Source of the DNA: Legionella_C sp048541585
GTDB lineage: Bacteria > Pseudomonadota > Gammaproteobacteria > Legionellales > Legionellaceae
Direction of reading: 5' to 3'
DNA length: 64,000 nucleotides
NCBI RefSeq assembly: GCF_048541585.1
Contig: NZ_CP183303.1
Location: forward strand, 186,001 to 250,000
The translations under genes and the position numbers were made by a program. Position 1 is the first letter of the stretch; the number at the start of each line of letters is the position of its first letter. The notes under the pieces are model-generated. The model ran no database searches and was not told where the DNA came from. It worked only from the letters and a program-made list of their open reading frames with translations. Of the stretch, positions 44,177 through 54,409 are shown piece after piece.

Positions 44177-44842
44177 TTAACGTGGGCCTTCACTAGAAAA
44201 GGAAGGCCCGCTTGGGTCTTCATGGCTAGGAAGGGAGTGAAATCCTAATCTTGTACTGTTTATTATAATTTCATCAACCAAGGCTTTAGTATCACTACTA
44301 AAAAATGCTTTGTCATAACTAGGATGCTTCTTCATTGCTTCTGCTAAGTCTTTGCTGGTTGCCTTTCTTTCAAGGACTTCTAGCGCTTTCTTTAATACTT
44401 CTCTTTTATCTTCATGCTTTTTATTAGAACCTTTAATATTGTTTAAGTGAGTCTCAGTTTTTCTAATTAATTCTTGACGAATGACTTCATTGCTTAACGC
44501 AACTTTTTCTTGGATCAAACGTTTAATTTCTTCCTGCGAGTTAACGCTTTGTTTTTTAAATTTAATTGCCTTTCGCACAAGGTCAATATAGTTTGTTTCT
44601 TGCGGATAATCTTTATTTCTTCTCTTGCTTAAATCATGTGTTTTATACATTCGCTCTAAGTCTGTTACACTGCTTTCTCCTTGCATAACTTCTAAAGCTA
44701 AATCAAGGACTTGAATTTGCATTGGTTTGTACCCAGGCCCCAAAGTAAGGTGGGTTTCTAAATAATGGCGTGCTTCCTCTAACTTTTTAATTAATATGAT
44801 ATCTTGGCGGTCACTAAGTTCTACTGGCTCACGATCTTTCAT
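44177..44842 (-). CDS. Helical protein with an internal duplication
   Basis: A 221-residue charged, helical protein. The segments at about 28-74 and 128-176 resemble each other (ETHL ... VLDLALEVMQGESSVTDLERMYKTH versus ETHL ... VLKKALEVLERKATSKDLAEAMKKH), so it arose by internal duplication. The C-terminal tail SHEDPSGPSFSSEGPR is Ser/Glu-rich, as in many Dot/Icm substrates. No known domain. Confidence 0.65.
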   Translation of the reverse strand: MKDREPVELSDRQDIILIKKLEEARHYLETHLTLGPGYKPMQIQVLDLALEVMQGESSVTDLERMYKTHDLSKRRNKDYPQETNYIDLVRKAIKFKKQSVNSQEEIKRLIQEKVALSNEVIRQELIRKTETHLNNIKGSNKKHEDKREVLKKALEVLERKATSKDLAEAMKKHPSYDKAFFSSDTKALVDEIIINSTRLGFHSLPSHEDPSGPSFSSEGPR

Positions 44843-45031
44843 ACTTTTAGGCTCATAAAATCGTCTTTATTTAACTATAGACCTTGATACAATTAATGAG
44901 CAAAATTAATGCAAATTTGCTTGTAAAATACATGATATTTACGAGGGTTAATTGCATTTGCTCTTTAATTAATAAATTAAGAGAAATCATTTAGAATTAG
45001 CTTTTAAGAACTCTATTACAAAATAAATTAA

Positions 45032-45472
45032 ATGAATATAAGAGTAGCGTTTGCGTTAGAAGAGGTTAGTGATACGGCAAAAAAGATTGGCACTTCTCTA
45101 AGGAAATTTAATGAATCACAAATAGGACCATTTGCCTTTAAACCCTTTACCATTTATCTCACAAATGATCAAAATGATATTATTGCTGGAATTAAAGGAG
45201 AAATCTTTGAAAAGGTATGCATGGTGCAAATGGCTTGGGTACAGGAGCTTGAACGTAAGAAAGGTTTAGGCCGTAAGTTATTTATGAAGTTAGAAGAAGT
45301 AGCGCGCACTTATCATTGTGAATTTATTCAATTAGACACTGCTGAATTTCAAGCAAAACCATTTTATGAAAAACTAGGCTTTGTCGTTGTTGCTACACTT
45401 CCTAAGAATTTTAAAGGTTATACGACTTATATTATGCGAAAATTTCTTAATTCTCACCGCGAGCACGGCTAA
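45032..45472 (+). CDS. GNAT family N-acetyltransferase
   Basis: A 146-residue acetyltransferase. The acetyl-CoA-binding motif A is seen in ELERKKGLGRKLFMKLEEVA, and the final KPFYEKLGFVVVATLP is the usual GNAT motif B region. Substrate unknown. It is divergent from the helical protein gene and precedes an FAD monooxygenase by 56 bases. Confidence 0.85.
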   Translation: MNIRVAFALEEVSDTAKKIGTSLRKFNESQIGPFAFKPFTIYLTNDQNDIIAGIKGEIFEKVCMVQMAWVQELERKKGLGRKLFMKLEEVARTYHCEFIQLDTAEFQAKPFYEKLGFVVVATLPKNFKGYTTYIMRKFLNSHREHG

Positions 45473-45528
45473 CGTTATAGGTTAATTGAACTAAAATTAT
45501 AAGCATAGGTTTTTACTAAGGCTAAGTT

Positions 45529-47232
45529 ATGGCATCAGTAATTGATGTGCTTATCGTAGGTGCTGGACCAACCGGTTTAATGTTGGGATTAGAGTTAGCG
45601 CGGCAAAAGATTAATTTTCGGATTATCGATAAAAAAGCACAAACCTCGCAAGTTATTAAAGCAACAGCACTGTCCTCAATTGCTCTAGAAGGTTTTGATG
45701 ATTTTGATTATGCCACACCGTTTATTAAAGTTGGTAATGCAACGCAAGCGTTAGTAGTTTATGCCGAGGGTAAAATGGCTGCCCATACGCCTTGGAGCGG
45801 GATTGAGTCGAAGTATCCCGGATACTTTCTAATAGGGCAAAATTATATTGAGCGTTTTCAAGAGCAATTATTAAACCAATTAAGTGCTCAGGTTGAATGG
45901 AATACTGAATTAAAAGGTTTGCTAGAGCAAGGTGAAAGTATTCAAGCTAATATACAAAAGAGTAATCAAGCAGAACTGATTAATTGCTCTTATCTTATTG
46001 GCTGTGATGGCGCGCATAGTTTAGTCCAACAACAAGCTCAGTTTGCGATTGATCAAGGTAAAAAATATCCTTCTCATTATCTGGTGGCAGATGTAGCTCT
46101 TAAGGGCGATTTTAATCCTAAACATTGGTATCTTTTTTTGGCAAAAAATGGCTTTGCTTCTGTAGGAAGCTTACCCGATAATCGTTGGGGTATTCTTGTT
46201 TCACTACCAAAAACTAAGACTTATGAGATAGGTCAGCAACCTACACTGCTAGAATTGCAACATTATTTTGATGAACTATCGCCTATTGCTGGAAAACTAA
46301 CAAATCCCCGTTGGCTTTCTCATTTTCATACTTATTTGCAAGTAATTAAAAATCGTAGAAAAGGACGAGTTATTTTATGTGGGGATGCCGCACATCAAGT
46401 TAGCCCGCTAACCTCGCTAGGGATGAATTCAGGTCTTATGGATGCTCGCAATCTAGGCTGGAAGCTAGCTCTGCAATGTCAAGGCTTTGCAGCTGATAGT
46501 TTACTTGATAGTTATAGTGTAGAACAAACTCAAACTTTAAAATCAGCAAAATTGCTATCAGATTTAAATGAAAAATCATTTGCAATGACTGGTTTGATTT
46601 CACGAGAATACCGTGACCATGTGACTGGCCTTATGATGCGGCTAGCACCTGTAACGCGTTATTTTGGTGGTTTATTATCACAATCTACTGTTCGTATAAC
46701 GAAAAGTTCAATTACTGCTGAATCTATAGGCCTACCATTTCATCGGCCTTTTACATCACATCAAGCGCAAGCAGAACCTGATTTACAAGCTTGGGTTAAC
46801 TTTGGTAAAGGCTTAAGTCTTGGTCAAAGAGCACCTGACGTTTTTGCAGCTAAATTTACTAAAACTGATACACCACAATGGTTGTTTAAAGACGGATTGG
46901 CAGGAAAGCATGGGTTATTTATATTCTTAGCTAACAGACCCTTGTGGCCTGAAATGACGCAAGCGATTAATGTTATTATGCAAAATATTGAGCAAAGTTA
47001 TGGCGCTTGGATAAATTTATATTTAATTGTCAAAGAAGAGAATTATAAGTCTAAGTTTCCTTATAATGTCAAAGTCATTTTTGATGAAGATAATAAAATC
47101 CATAAGCGTTATGGTGCAAGTGGCGCGTGCCTCTATTTGATTCGTCCAGATCGCTTTATTGGCTTTCGCAGTATTCCACCTCGTTGGGATAAGCTAGAAA
47201 TTTATTTAAGTAAAATTTTTAAGCTGCAATAA
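45529..47232 (+). CDS. FAD-dependent aromatic-ring monooxygenase
   Basis: A 567-residue flavoprotein hydroxylase of the PHBH class. The FAD motifs are VLIVGAGPTGLMLGLELA at the N-terminus, the DG motif GCDGAHSLV in the middle and the GD motif ILCGDAAHQVSPLTSLGMNSG. The last ~140 residues form a thioredoxin-like domain typical of phenol hydroxylase-type members. It probably hydroxylates a phenolic or polyketide-like substrate. Confidence 0.9.
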   Translation: MASVIDVLIVGAGPTGLMLGLELARQKINFRIIDKKAQTSQVIKATALSSIALEGFDDFDYATPFIKVGNATQALVVYAEGKMAAHTPWSGIESKYPGYFLIGQNYIERFQEQLLNQLSAQVEWNTELKGLLEQGESIQANIQKSNQAELINCSYLIGCDGAHSLVQQQAQFAIDQGKKYPSHYLVADVALKGDFNPKHWYLFLAKNGFASVGSLPDNRWGILVSLPKTKTYEIGQQPTLLELQHYFDELSPIAGKLTNPRWLSHFHTYLQVIKNRRKGRVILCGDAAHQVSPLTSLGMNSGLMDARNLGWKLALQCQGFAADSLLDSYSVEQTQTLKSAKLLSDLNEKSFAMTGLISREYRDHVTGLMMRLAPVTRYFGGLLSQSTVRITKSSITAESIGLPFHRPFTSHQAQAEPDLQAWVNFGKGLSLGQRAPDVFAAKFTKTDTPQWLFKDGLAGKHGLFIFLANRPLWPEMTQAINVIMQNIEQSYGAWINLYLIVKEENYKSKFPYNVKVIFDEDNKIHKRYGASGACLYLIRPDRFIGFRSIPPRWDKLEIYLSKIFKLQ

Positions 47233-47452
47233 CTGTAGGCTATTTAAAATTAAAGTCTAATTAAAGATAAATCATATTAAACAAATTTAAAAAAATACTT
47301 GAACATTTATTTGTCATAGTGTTATCTATACCTCTCACTTTTGAAAAATTGGTTTTTTACAAATGTATAAATCCAGTCAATTTAATGATGAGAGGTATAT
47401 AACGTGCTTCTGGTTAAATCAATACTCTAATCAATTAGCAAGGGAAAGAATT

Positions 47453-47956
47453 ATGCTTAAGCTATTGACTCCTATAGTTGGTAATATTGCGTTTAAAGGC
47501 GCGCCTAAAGGTTCATCTAATCGGTTTTTTAGCCAGTCATTTACTAATAAACCACATAGCCCGTCTTATTTAGAAAAGCAACTTAAAGAATTACAACAAA
47601 GAAAAATAAATGCAGAAATTACCACCCTTAAAAAAGGCACAACACTAACTGGCCTAAATATGCACTTTGATGAGCACCTCCTCTATGAAGCCTATCCTTT
47701 ATATTCAAAAGAAACCTTGCAACGATTGTCAACGCAGGAAAAAAGCTTTTTTCATCAAATGAGTAAAGATTTTTATGCTAGATTTGCTAATTTTATTTTA
47801 AAAGATGATATTCAATGTGTTAAAACGACTACTACTGATACGAAACTACCTTTTTTCTATATTCATAGAGATATGACCCAACTAGGAAAGGTTGAAAAAG
47901 TGGCAAATATATTACCCTTAGAAGATACTGAATTTTCTTTTAAGCCTAAAATTTAA
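47453..47956 (+). CDS. Hypothetical protein
   Basis: A 167-residue protein of unknown family with a helical, charged middle (YLEKQLKELQQRKINAEI) and no signal peptide. An upstream in-frame ATG at 47363 would add 30 residues; ATG 47453 is preferred because AGGGAAAG lies just before it. A promoter-like TTGAAC - 18 bases - TATCTA lies at 47299-47328. Confidence 0.6.
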   Translation: MLKLLTPIVGNIAFKGAPKGSSNRFFSQSFTNKPHSPSYLEKQLKELQQRKINAEITTLKKGTTLTGLNMHFDEHLLYEAYPLYSKETLQRLSTQEKSFFHQMSKDFYARFANFILKDDIQCVKTTTTDTKLPFFYIHRDMTQLGKVEKVANILPLEDTEFSFKPKI

Positions 47957-48089
47957 GTTTTCCCTCCTATAAAATTTTTTATATTCAAAATATGGGTAAA
48001 ATTACCCATATTAATTTTTGTTCAAATTAATTACAATCCCGACTTGATTGAAAAAAAATCAATCTTTTCAGACTTAATAGGTAACCGAG

Positions 48090-49004
48090 ATGAAGTTTTA
48101 CAACAATCTAGAGTCGTTCTTATTTGCTTATGAGCTTGGTTCATTCTCTAAAGCAGGTAAGAAATTAAATATTACGCAGGCTGCTGTTTCAACCCAGATA
48201 AAAAATTTAGAGATTTATCTTGGTAAGCCACTTTTTACGCGTGAAGGTAAGTACGTTAAGCCTACATTTGCTGCTAAAAAATTAGCTGCTTTAATTTCTG
48301 AGCCGTTTTATAAGTTACGAGGTGCTTTAGATGGCTTCTCAAAATATACCAATACCAGGCAAGGTATTATTAAAATAGGCTGTATTAATGAATTTGCGCA
48401 AAAAATACTTACCCCTAAAATAGGTGTATGTCTTGAGCATGAAATTAAGCTTAGAGTAAATTATATAAATAATAACCAAGAGGTTATTGATTCATTACGA
48501 GATAATTTAATAGATTTCGGCATTACTTCCTTAAAATTTGATTATCCAAATTTGAAATTTATTAAATTATTTGATGATGAACTCGTATTTGTAGGTACTG
48601 AGCGGTGGAAAAACTATTTAGATCCAACAAGTACAGCTACATTTATTAATAGTCTTAATTCTTTACGCTGGCTTGCTTACAATAATGATATGCCTTTCAT
48701 CAAAAAATACATTGATGCAACCTTTGATACCTTTCAATTTATTGAACCTTATCTTACGTTTACTGACTTTAATGTATTAATTGATTTAGTTGCAGGAGGC
48801 TATGGGGTGGCTTGTCTCCCAAAATCGTATGTTGAGCCATACTTAGAAAAGGGTACGATTATCCAAATGCATTTTCCCAAAAATCCGCCTCGTTATACTG
48901 TCTATTTAGTGTATAAAGCAGGTAGTTTATTAAATAAGCGCATGAAATTTTTCAAAGAGCTTGGTGATAAAATTTCAATGAAAAGTTTACTAGGCGTATA
49001 CTAA
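48090..49004 (+). CDS. LysR family transcriptional regulator
   Basis: A 304-residue LysR-type regulator. The N-terminal winged helix is clear (FLFAYELGSFSKAGKKLNITQAAVSTQIKNLE), followed by a linker helix and the periplasmic-binding-like effector domain (GGYGVACLPKSYVEPYL). The target genes are not evident. Its stop overlaps that of the next, convergent gene by 4 bases. Confidence 0.92.
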   Translation: MKFYNNLESFLFAYELGSFSKAGKKLNITQAAVSTQIKNLEIYLGKPLFTREGKYVKPTFAAKKLAALISEPFYKLRGALDGFSKYTNTRQGIIKIGCINEFAQKILTPKIGVCLEHEIKLRVNYINNNQEVIDSLRDNLIDFGITSLKFDYPNLKFIKLFDDELVFVGTERWKNYLDPTSTATFINSLNSLRWLAYNNDMPFIKKYIDATFDTFQFIEPYLTFTDFNVLIDLVAGGYGVACLPKSYVEPYLEKGTIIQMHFPKNPPRYTVYLVYKAGSLLNKRMKFFKELGDKISMKSLLGVY

Positions 49005-50179
49005 AGACGTAAGCTTTGTCTGTTGTTTAGCAGGTCAGCATGTACTTGCTGTTTCTTTACTATGGTCTTTGCATAGATAGCTGTGTCAGCTAAAGCGCGA
49101 TTAAAGGCCTCTTCATTACCATTAAGTAGTAAAGAGGCTGCATTTATTTTGTGAAAATTATTAATAAAGTCAAACCCTTTTATAACCTTACGAATTTTTA
49201 ATACGGCTAAAAACTCATTGTAGCTATGGCCGCCGCTATTAAAGAGTAGACTAGAAGTAAAGCATTTTAAAAAGGTGGTAAATTTTTCTAATGTATTAAA
49301 AGGCAATTGATTCTTTTCCTGTGCCTTTTTTAAACAACGGATCTGCGATAACATTGTTCCTGAAATATAGCAAGAAAAAGGATGAACAAGTGTTGAGAAA
49401 TTTTTTTTGGGCCATGCTGCTTTTAAATCAAAATTAACTCTATCTGGTGGTCTAATAAAAGAAAATCCTTTTTTTGTAAAAATCACATCATTGCTGGGTA
49501 CAGGCATATAGCTCTTCATTAATCCAAAGTGATTGGAATAAGAACCTAAGGCAAATTGAGGCCCGTGTGTTTTTGCAGAAGCTTTAAGATACTTTATTAC
49601 TCGCCCACGTTTTTGTTCAGCAAAAAAACCTACCTCATATACATTAAGTGGCATGTCAGGCAACTTTACTAGAAAGAAAGACAACCACGCACATTTAAAG
49701 ATTAAAGCTAACTTTAATTTTTGATCATCAGAAAAATAGCTATAGCTTTTAGTAGACTCTAATTTAGAAAAAGCATCCATGTACTCTTCTGCAATAGGAT
49801 TGCCTTTAGCAGGGACTCTCGCTGTTAAATAATCATCGAATTTCACTTGTTCAGTAGTAGGAAGTAGAGCATATAATGCATCACAATAATATGTAATATC
49901 AGCTAAGTTGAGTAGATTTAAAGTAGTCTGTAAGGTTTCAAAGGCTAAATGAGTTTCAAAATAACGTCTAGTTGAGTCTTCATTAATTGTATTTGGGTCA
50001 ATCGAGATTTCGTAGTGTTCATCTAACTTACATTCCTTAAATAAGGTTATTAATTTTATAAACTCTTCTTTAGACGTTACTCCCGTAAGATAGATTTCTT
50101 TAATGGTATTAGAAAGTGATTTATCTTGATATTGCTCAATTAATAATAAGAGTGCCTGCCCAAAGGATATTTTGATCAT
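49001..50179 (-). CDS. Orphan protein, candidate effector
   Basis: A 392-residue protein without signal peptide or membrane segments. The N-terminal ~100 residues look like a leucine-rich, repeat-like helix-strand unit (TIKEIYLTGVTSKEEFIKLITLF). A later SSLLFNSGGHSYNEFLAVL resembles a motif I associate with other Legionella proteins. Function unknown. Confidence 0.62.
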   Translation of the reverse strand: MIKISFGQALLLLIEQYQDKSLSNTIKEIYLTGVTSKEEFIKLITLFKECKLDEHYEISIDPNTINEDSTRRYFETHLAFETLQTTLNLLNLADITYYCDALYALLPTTEQVKFDDYLTARVPAKGNPIAEEYMDAFSKLESTKSYSYFSDDQKLKLALIFKCAWLSFFLVKLPDMPLNVYEVGFFAEQKRGRVIKYLKASAKTHGPQFALGSYSNHFGLMKSYMPVPSNDVIFTKKGFSFIRPPDRVNFDLKAAWPKKNFSTLVHPFSCYISGTMLSQIRCLKKAQEKNQLPFNTLEKFTTFLKCFTSSLLFNSGGHSYNEFLAVLKIRKVIKGFDFINNFHKINAASLLLNGNEEAFNRALADTAIYAKTIVKKQQVHADLLNNRQSLRL

Positions 50180-50267
50180 AAAGAATAAACAACGTTTTAA
50201 AATAAGTGATAGATAGTGGAGTATATTTAAAATTAAATTAATTGAACATTAAGTTTTTAAATTAGTT

Positions 50268-51041
50268 TCATTTTATTATTTCTAAATATTCTGCAACAAA
50301 TCCTGCTAAATAAGGGCTTGCTATATTTTGAATAAAAGATTGATAGTCACTTACGGCTGTATGGTCTGCCTTATCAGAAATTGTACGGACAACAAGATAG
50401 GGTATAGCATGTTCATTGCAAACCTGAGCAACCGCAGCGCCTTCCATTTCAACGGCTAAGGTAGTTTGCCCTTCATCAGAGAGACATAGGTTTTGATGCT
50501 CTTTAGGATTATTTATAAACTTATCACCAGAGGCAATAATCCCAATATGAACTTGAGGGTTAAGAATGCAGTGCTTAGTGAGTGTTTCACGACTTATTAC
50601 GGAGCTAATTTTATTGATAAATCGGTTAGCAGCGAGGGTTGCATTATTAATTTCCTTAGTATTTGTCCTAAAAATTATATTGTTGGTCAGAGGAATTTGA
50701 AATTGAGCAAAAAAAGGCCTGGCATCCATATCGTGCTGATATAATCCACTTCCTATAACTAGATCACCAATATTTAAAGTACTATGTACAGCCCCTGCAA
50801 CACCAATAAAAAGTAATGAATCTATATGATATTTATTAATAAGAACCGTTGCGGTCGTAGCGGCGGCCACTTTGCCCCAACGAGAAAAAGTTAAAATCAC
50901 ATCATTGCTCTTAAATTTTCCTTCAATAAACTTTCTCCTTGCTATAAAGGTTTCGCCGTCGACCTGAATTAATTCTTTGATGGCTGATACTTCTTCAAGC
51001 ATCGCCCCTAAGATACCTATTCGCAAAACTGGCTCCTTCAT
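50268..51041 (-). CDS. 5'-methylthioadenosine/S-adenosylhomocysteine nucleosidase family protein
   Basis: A 257-residue nucleosidase of the MtnN/phosphorylase superfamily. Signature segments are IGILGAMLEEV, FIGVAGAVHSTLNIGDLVIG, the purine-binding VEMEGAAVAQVC and RTISDKAD. It hydrolyses MTA and SAH to adenine and the thiosugar. Slightly longer than E. coli MtnN (about 232 residues), so it may be a paralogue with other specificity. Confidence 0.85.
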   Translation of the reverse strand: MKEPVLRIGILGAMLEEVSAIKELIQVDGETFIARRKFIEGKFKSNDVILTFSRWGKVAAATTATVLINKYHIDSLLFIGVAGAVHSTLNIGDLVIGSGLYQHDMDARPFFAQFQIPLTNNIIFRTNTKEINNATLAANRFINKISSVISRETLTKHCILNPQVHIGIIASGDKFINNPKEHQNLCLSDEGQTTLAVEMEGAAVAQVCNEHAIPYLVVRTISDKADHTAVSDYQSFIQNIASPYLAGFVAEYLEIIK

Positions 51042-51268
51042 TATTCAGAAACTTTTCTATAATGTAAAATTATAGAGCAAATAGCATATCTATTTTCCTC
51101 TAGCTGTAGAAATCAAAAGTTATTTCAGTAAGTTTACTTAATGGAAACTATGATAATATGGGTAATTTAAATAGCTAAATTGAGTATTTAAATCAGCTAT
51201 TGAGCCCTAAGTTAGAAACTAAATAAATCATATCTAGTAACAATACATAAATTACTAATTTTTAAGCT

Positions 51269-52063
51269 TTAATAATCTTCGGCTAGTTTAAAAATTAGCT
51301 GGCTTTTTGACTTGCAATCATACTTTTCTCGAAGATTTTCAAAATGTCTTTCTACTGTACGTTTTGAAATGCCAAGGATTGCTGCTGTTTCTTGTGAGGT
51401 TTTTCCTCTAATATGCCACCATAAGATCTCTTTTTCTCTAAAAGTTAAATGTGCATGCTGTCGTGTTTTATCTTGATTAAGAGAGGTAAAGACAGGCATA
51501 GGTTTACTAATAAAAGCGGTGCTAATCCTTTGTGCAAATTCGTGGCGATTTGAAACTGTTAATTTAGTTATAAATGGCCGAATAATTTCTAATTGTTTAT
51601 CAAAATAAATAGTAAATTTAGATAATAAATTAAGATTATTTAAATAACTATGATTTATATCATTATTATTCAAATCTGCATCAAAACCATAAAACTTTAA
51701 TGCTTTATCTTTATTATTTAAAACCTCTAAAATTCGAAAAGGATGGCCAAAATTAAAGTCCTTTAATAGCTTAAATATGACAGCACTATTTTGTTTATTA
51801 GGATAAATATCAACAAGATAAAAACCTTTCTTAGGATAGGTTTTTAAAATATTTATTGGTATATCTTTAACAAGTTGGCGTAAAATACAATGCTGTAAAA
51901 ATTCAGCATGGCTTCCTAGCCAAAAATAATTTCCTTCTTCATCAGCTTCTATGTAGCTAAAATGGCTTATACCAGTCATTTTAAATAATGGTTGGCAAAT
52001 TTTTTTTATGAAAGAAGTGAAATCGAGCATATTAATTGTATTGATCGGTGTCTGTATAGCCAT
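51269..52063 (-). CDS. LuxR-type transcriptional regulator
   Basis: A 264-residue regulator. The C-terminal LuxR/GerE helix-turn-helix is clear (LTFREKEILWWHIRGKTSQETAAILGIS followed by KRTVERHFENL). The N-terminal ~190 residues are a sensory-type domain of the kind common in Legionella LuxR-like proteins; it is not obviously an acyl-homoserine-lactone domain. It is divergent from the 585-residue orphan gene and may control it. Confidence 0.9.
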   Translation of the reverse strand: MAIQTPINTINMLDFTSFIKKICQPLFKMTGISHFSYIEADEEGNYFWLGSHAEFLQHCILRQLVKDIPINILKTYPKKGFYLVDIYPNKQNSAVIFKLLKDFNFGHPFRILEVLNNKDKALKFYGFDADLNNNDINHSYLNNLNLLSKFTIYFDKQLEIIRPFITKLTVSNRHEFAQRISTAFISKPMPVFTSLNQDKTRQHAHLTFREKEILWWHIRGKTSQETAAILGISKRTVERHFENLREKYDCKSKSQLIFKLAEDY

Positions 52064-52314
52064 TTTATATAAACATTTTTATTTAAAATTGATCATTTTG
52101 ATCAAGTATTTTGCACTAAATTGGTAAAAAATTCAATAGGTCTATGGTATTTAATTTACATTTTTTAATTAAGTTATCTATAAATTTTTTTTTAAAGATA
52201 TAAATAAAATTAAAGGTAAAGAAATTTTACGTTAATAACAAATTGTTACTCTTTGCTTATAACAAGAACAATATTTATTAAAAAATTAATAAAAATTGAA
52301 GGCAGAGAATAATA

Positions 52315-54072
52315 GTGAAAACGTTATTAAGTCTGATGTCAAAAAATAAAATAAAATTGACATCAGCTGAAAATAAATTAAAAGAAAAACAAGCTAGAAA
52401 TTTAGGCCCAAATAGGAGTTCTTCTTTTTCTAATTTAAATAAGACAGAAAAAAAGGATTCTAGAAATAATAATGTAGCTAAGCTAACAACGGTGAAAGAG
52501 ACATTAAAAGTACGTTCTAAATCGGAAGTATTTATAGGACGCAGTCAGACCGTGATTAGCAAGAAAGATAGTGAAATAAGTTCGTTTAATATAATGATGC
52601 AGAAATTAAAAGGAAGCTTGACTATTTCACCATCGGTTAAAGACGATTTAAAAGGTAATTTGAAAGGAGTTGCTCATAAGGCCGCAAAACCACAAGTAAA
52701 ATCACTTTGCTTAGTTGGTGGAGCAGCAACTTTAGCAGCAACTTGGGAAATTTTAATGACTCAACCAAGTAAATTGAAAGATGTTCAAGTAGTTATAATA
52801 AGCTCTCCTATGTGGGTTGAGGGTATTAATGAACAACTTTGGGCAAATCAACCTTGGGGTCAACCAAAGCGTTATTTACCAAGAGCTATGCGAAGTATTG
52901 CAGAAGGACTTTTCCCTGACTACCCTGATACAGAGCCGCTGACTTTTAAAATGATTAAAGATGTTATTGTTAAATTAAGAGAAGTACTTAAAGAAGCTGG
53001 TATACAAGTTATTGAAGAAGAGGTCGAGTCTGTCAATGAATGTAGAGATGGTTTAAGAATTAAAATAAATGGAGTGGATAAGGTTATCATACCGCATCAT
53101 GATTATCATGTTGTCCATTCAGGAAGAAAATTATGTGATATTCCAGGCATTAAATTAAACCATTTTGGTAATGCTTATAAGAAGTCAGCTGAAGAGTTGG
53201 CAGAAAGCCCAATGGCTATGGTAGCTTCTGGATTAAGTGCTTTTTGGGCAATTAGAGATTTTAAAGATAAAACGAATGTTATTCATATAATTCCAAAGGG
53301 TGATCGTGAGCTACCAATGCATAATTTTGATTGTGTGTTGCGCTTAGAAGAAGCTGAATTTTTTGCTTCAAAAGATGAGGATAGAGTATTAATTCGTGGA
53401 TTGTGTATAAAAAATAATAAGATGATGACCTGGGATGTAAGAAAAAGTGAAATTTATTCAGCTAAAGGATTTGAGCTGTCTGATGTTGTCCAAATAAGTA
53501 AGGATAAAGTGACCTTAGTTGATACATCACCGAAATCTGAAGATATTTATAATTATTACGATTTAAAAGGTGAAAAGTATATATGTACAAATGATATGCG
53601 TGGTACTTTATTACCGCCAGGGAATTTAGCAAGTAATTGCCGTGCCGTATTATCGGCTGTAAGTAAGATAATAGATGATCATGGGGATCTAATTTTAGGA
53701 GACGGTCAAGCGGTTACCTCATTTGAAGTATGGAAAGAAGCCACGCTAAGTAAAGCAAGAAAGTTGGGTATTACTATTCATGAGAATTTTTATAGTACTG
53801 TGTTTAACCAAATTAAATCAATCATGAGCCAAGGTTTTCCTGATGATGATCAACTATGGGAAGTAATAAAACGACTTTATAATAGAGGTGTAACGGTTAA
53901 TGGTTTGTTAGAGCCTGTAAAGCAGCCTATAGCTGTAAATAAGAACGGTGTGTCAATCACTCAGTCTCAATTTGAAACTCTATTTAAAAAGCCTACTCAA
54001 CTTGTAGTAGTAAAAGAAGCTAAAAAGGATAAACAAGAAGCTGAGGAAAATAACGTAAAATTTGAATTATAA
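52315..54072 (+). CDS. Orphan protein with two Rossmann-like motifs
   Basis: A 585-residue protein starting with GTG. The first ~125 residues are basic and disordered. A dinucleotide-binding-like turn follows at SLCLVGGAATLAATWEI, and a second at AMVASGLSAFWAIRDF followed by a beta strand. This double arrangement resembles FAD/NAD(P)-dependent N-hydroxylating monooxygenases, but both glycine motifs are degenerate, so activity is uncertain. It lies between two LuxR regulator genes. Confidence 0.6.
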   Translation: MKTLLSLMSKNKIKLTSAENKLKEKQARNLGPNRSSSFSNLNKTEKKDSRNNNVAKLTTVKETLKVRSKSEVFIGRSQTVISKKDSEISSFNIMMQKLKGSLTISPSVKDDLKGNLKGVAHKAAKPQVKSLCLVGGAATLAATWEILMTQPSKLKDVQVVIISSPMWVEGINEQLWANQPWGQPKRYLPRAMRSIAEGLFPDYPDTEPLTFKMIKDVIVKLREVLKEAGIQVIEEEVESVNECRDGLRIKINGVDKVIIPHHDYHVVHSGRKLCDIPGIKLNHFGNAYKKSAEELAESPMAMVASGLSAFWAIRDFKDKTNVIHIIPKGDRELPMHNFDCVLRLEEAEFFASKDEDRVLIRGLCIKNNKMMTWDVRKSEIYSAKGFELSDVVQISKDKVTLVDTSPKSEDIYNYYDLKGEKYICTNDMRGTLLPPGNLASNCRAVLSAVSKIIDDHGDLILGDGQAVTSFEVWKEATLSKARKLGITIHENFYSTVFNQIKSIMSQGFPDDDQLWEVIKRLYNRGVTVNGLLEPVKQPIAVNKNGVSITQSQFETLFKKPTQLVVVKEAKKDKQEAEENNVKFEL

Positions 54073-54098
54073 AATAACAATAATGCAGGGAGGTACCT

Positions 54099-54126
54099 TA
54101 CATAAGCGTAATTGACCGCTTATGTA
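54099..54126 (+). terminator. Hairpin after the two-Rossmann orphan gene
   Basis: TACATAAGCG and CGCTTATGTA pair perfectly around an 8-base loop, 27 bases after the stop. The T-run that follows is weak (GTAAGTTT), so intrinsic termination is likely but not certain. Confidence 0.5.
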
Positions 54127-54387
54127 GTAAGTTTACTCAACCGATAATAAGAAAAAGAATTAATAATAAGAAAAATAATTAAAGCATTAGCTAAAGGTAA
54201 CTAGCTGTAATAAATTATAAAAATAAGGTAAAAAATAATAATAAAAGCAGTAAGAATAAGAAATATAAAAGTTACCTTAACTTGGCATTATTTTAGATCT
54301 ATTGAGTAAGCTTAGCTAATTAATAAAAATAAAAAAGTTAATAAAAATTAAAATTACTAGATAAGAATAAAACAAGGAAGTTTTCAT

Positions 54388-54409
54388 ATAGGTTAAAATT
54401 TTAACCTAT
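54388..54409. promoter_or_regulatory. 22-base perfect palindrome in the leader of a LuxR gene
   Basis: ATAGGTTAAAA is directly followed by its inverse, about 180 bases upstream of the LuxR-type gene. It has the symmetry of a dimer-binding operator. The binding protein is unknown; one of the two neighbouring LuxR regulators is a candidate. Confidence 0.4.
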
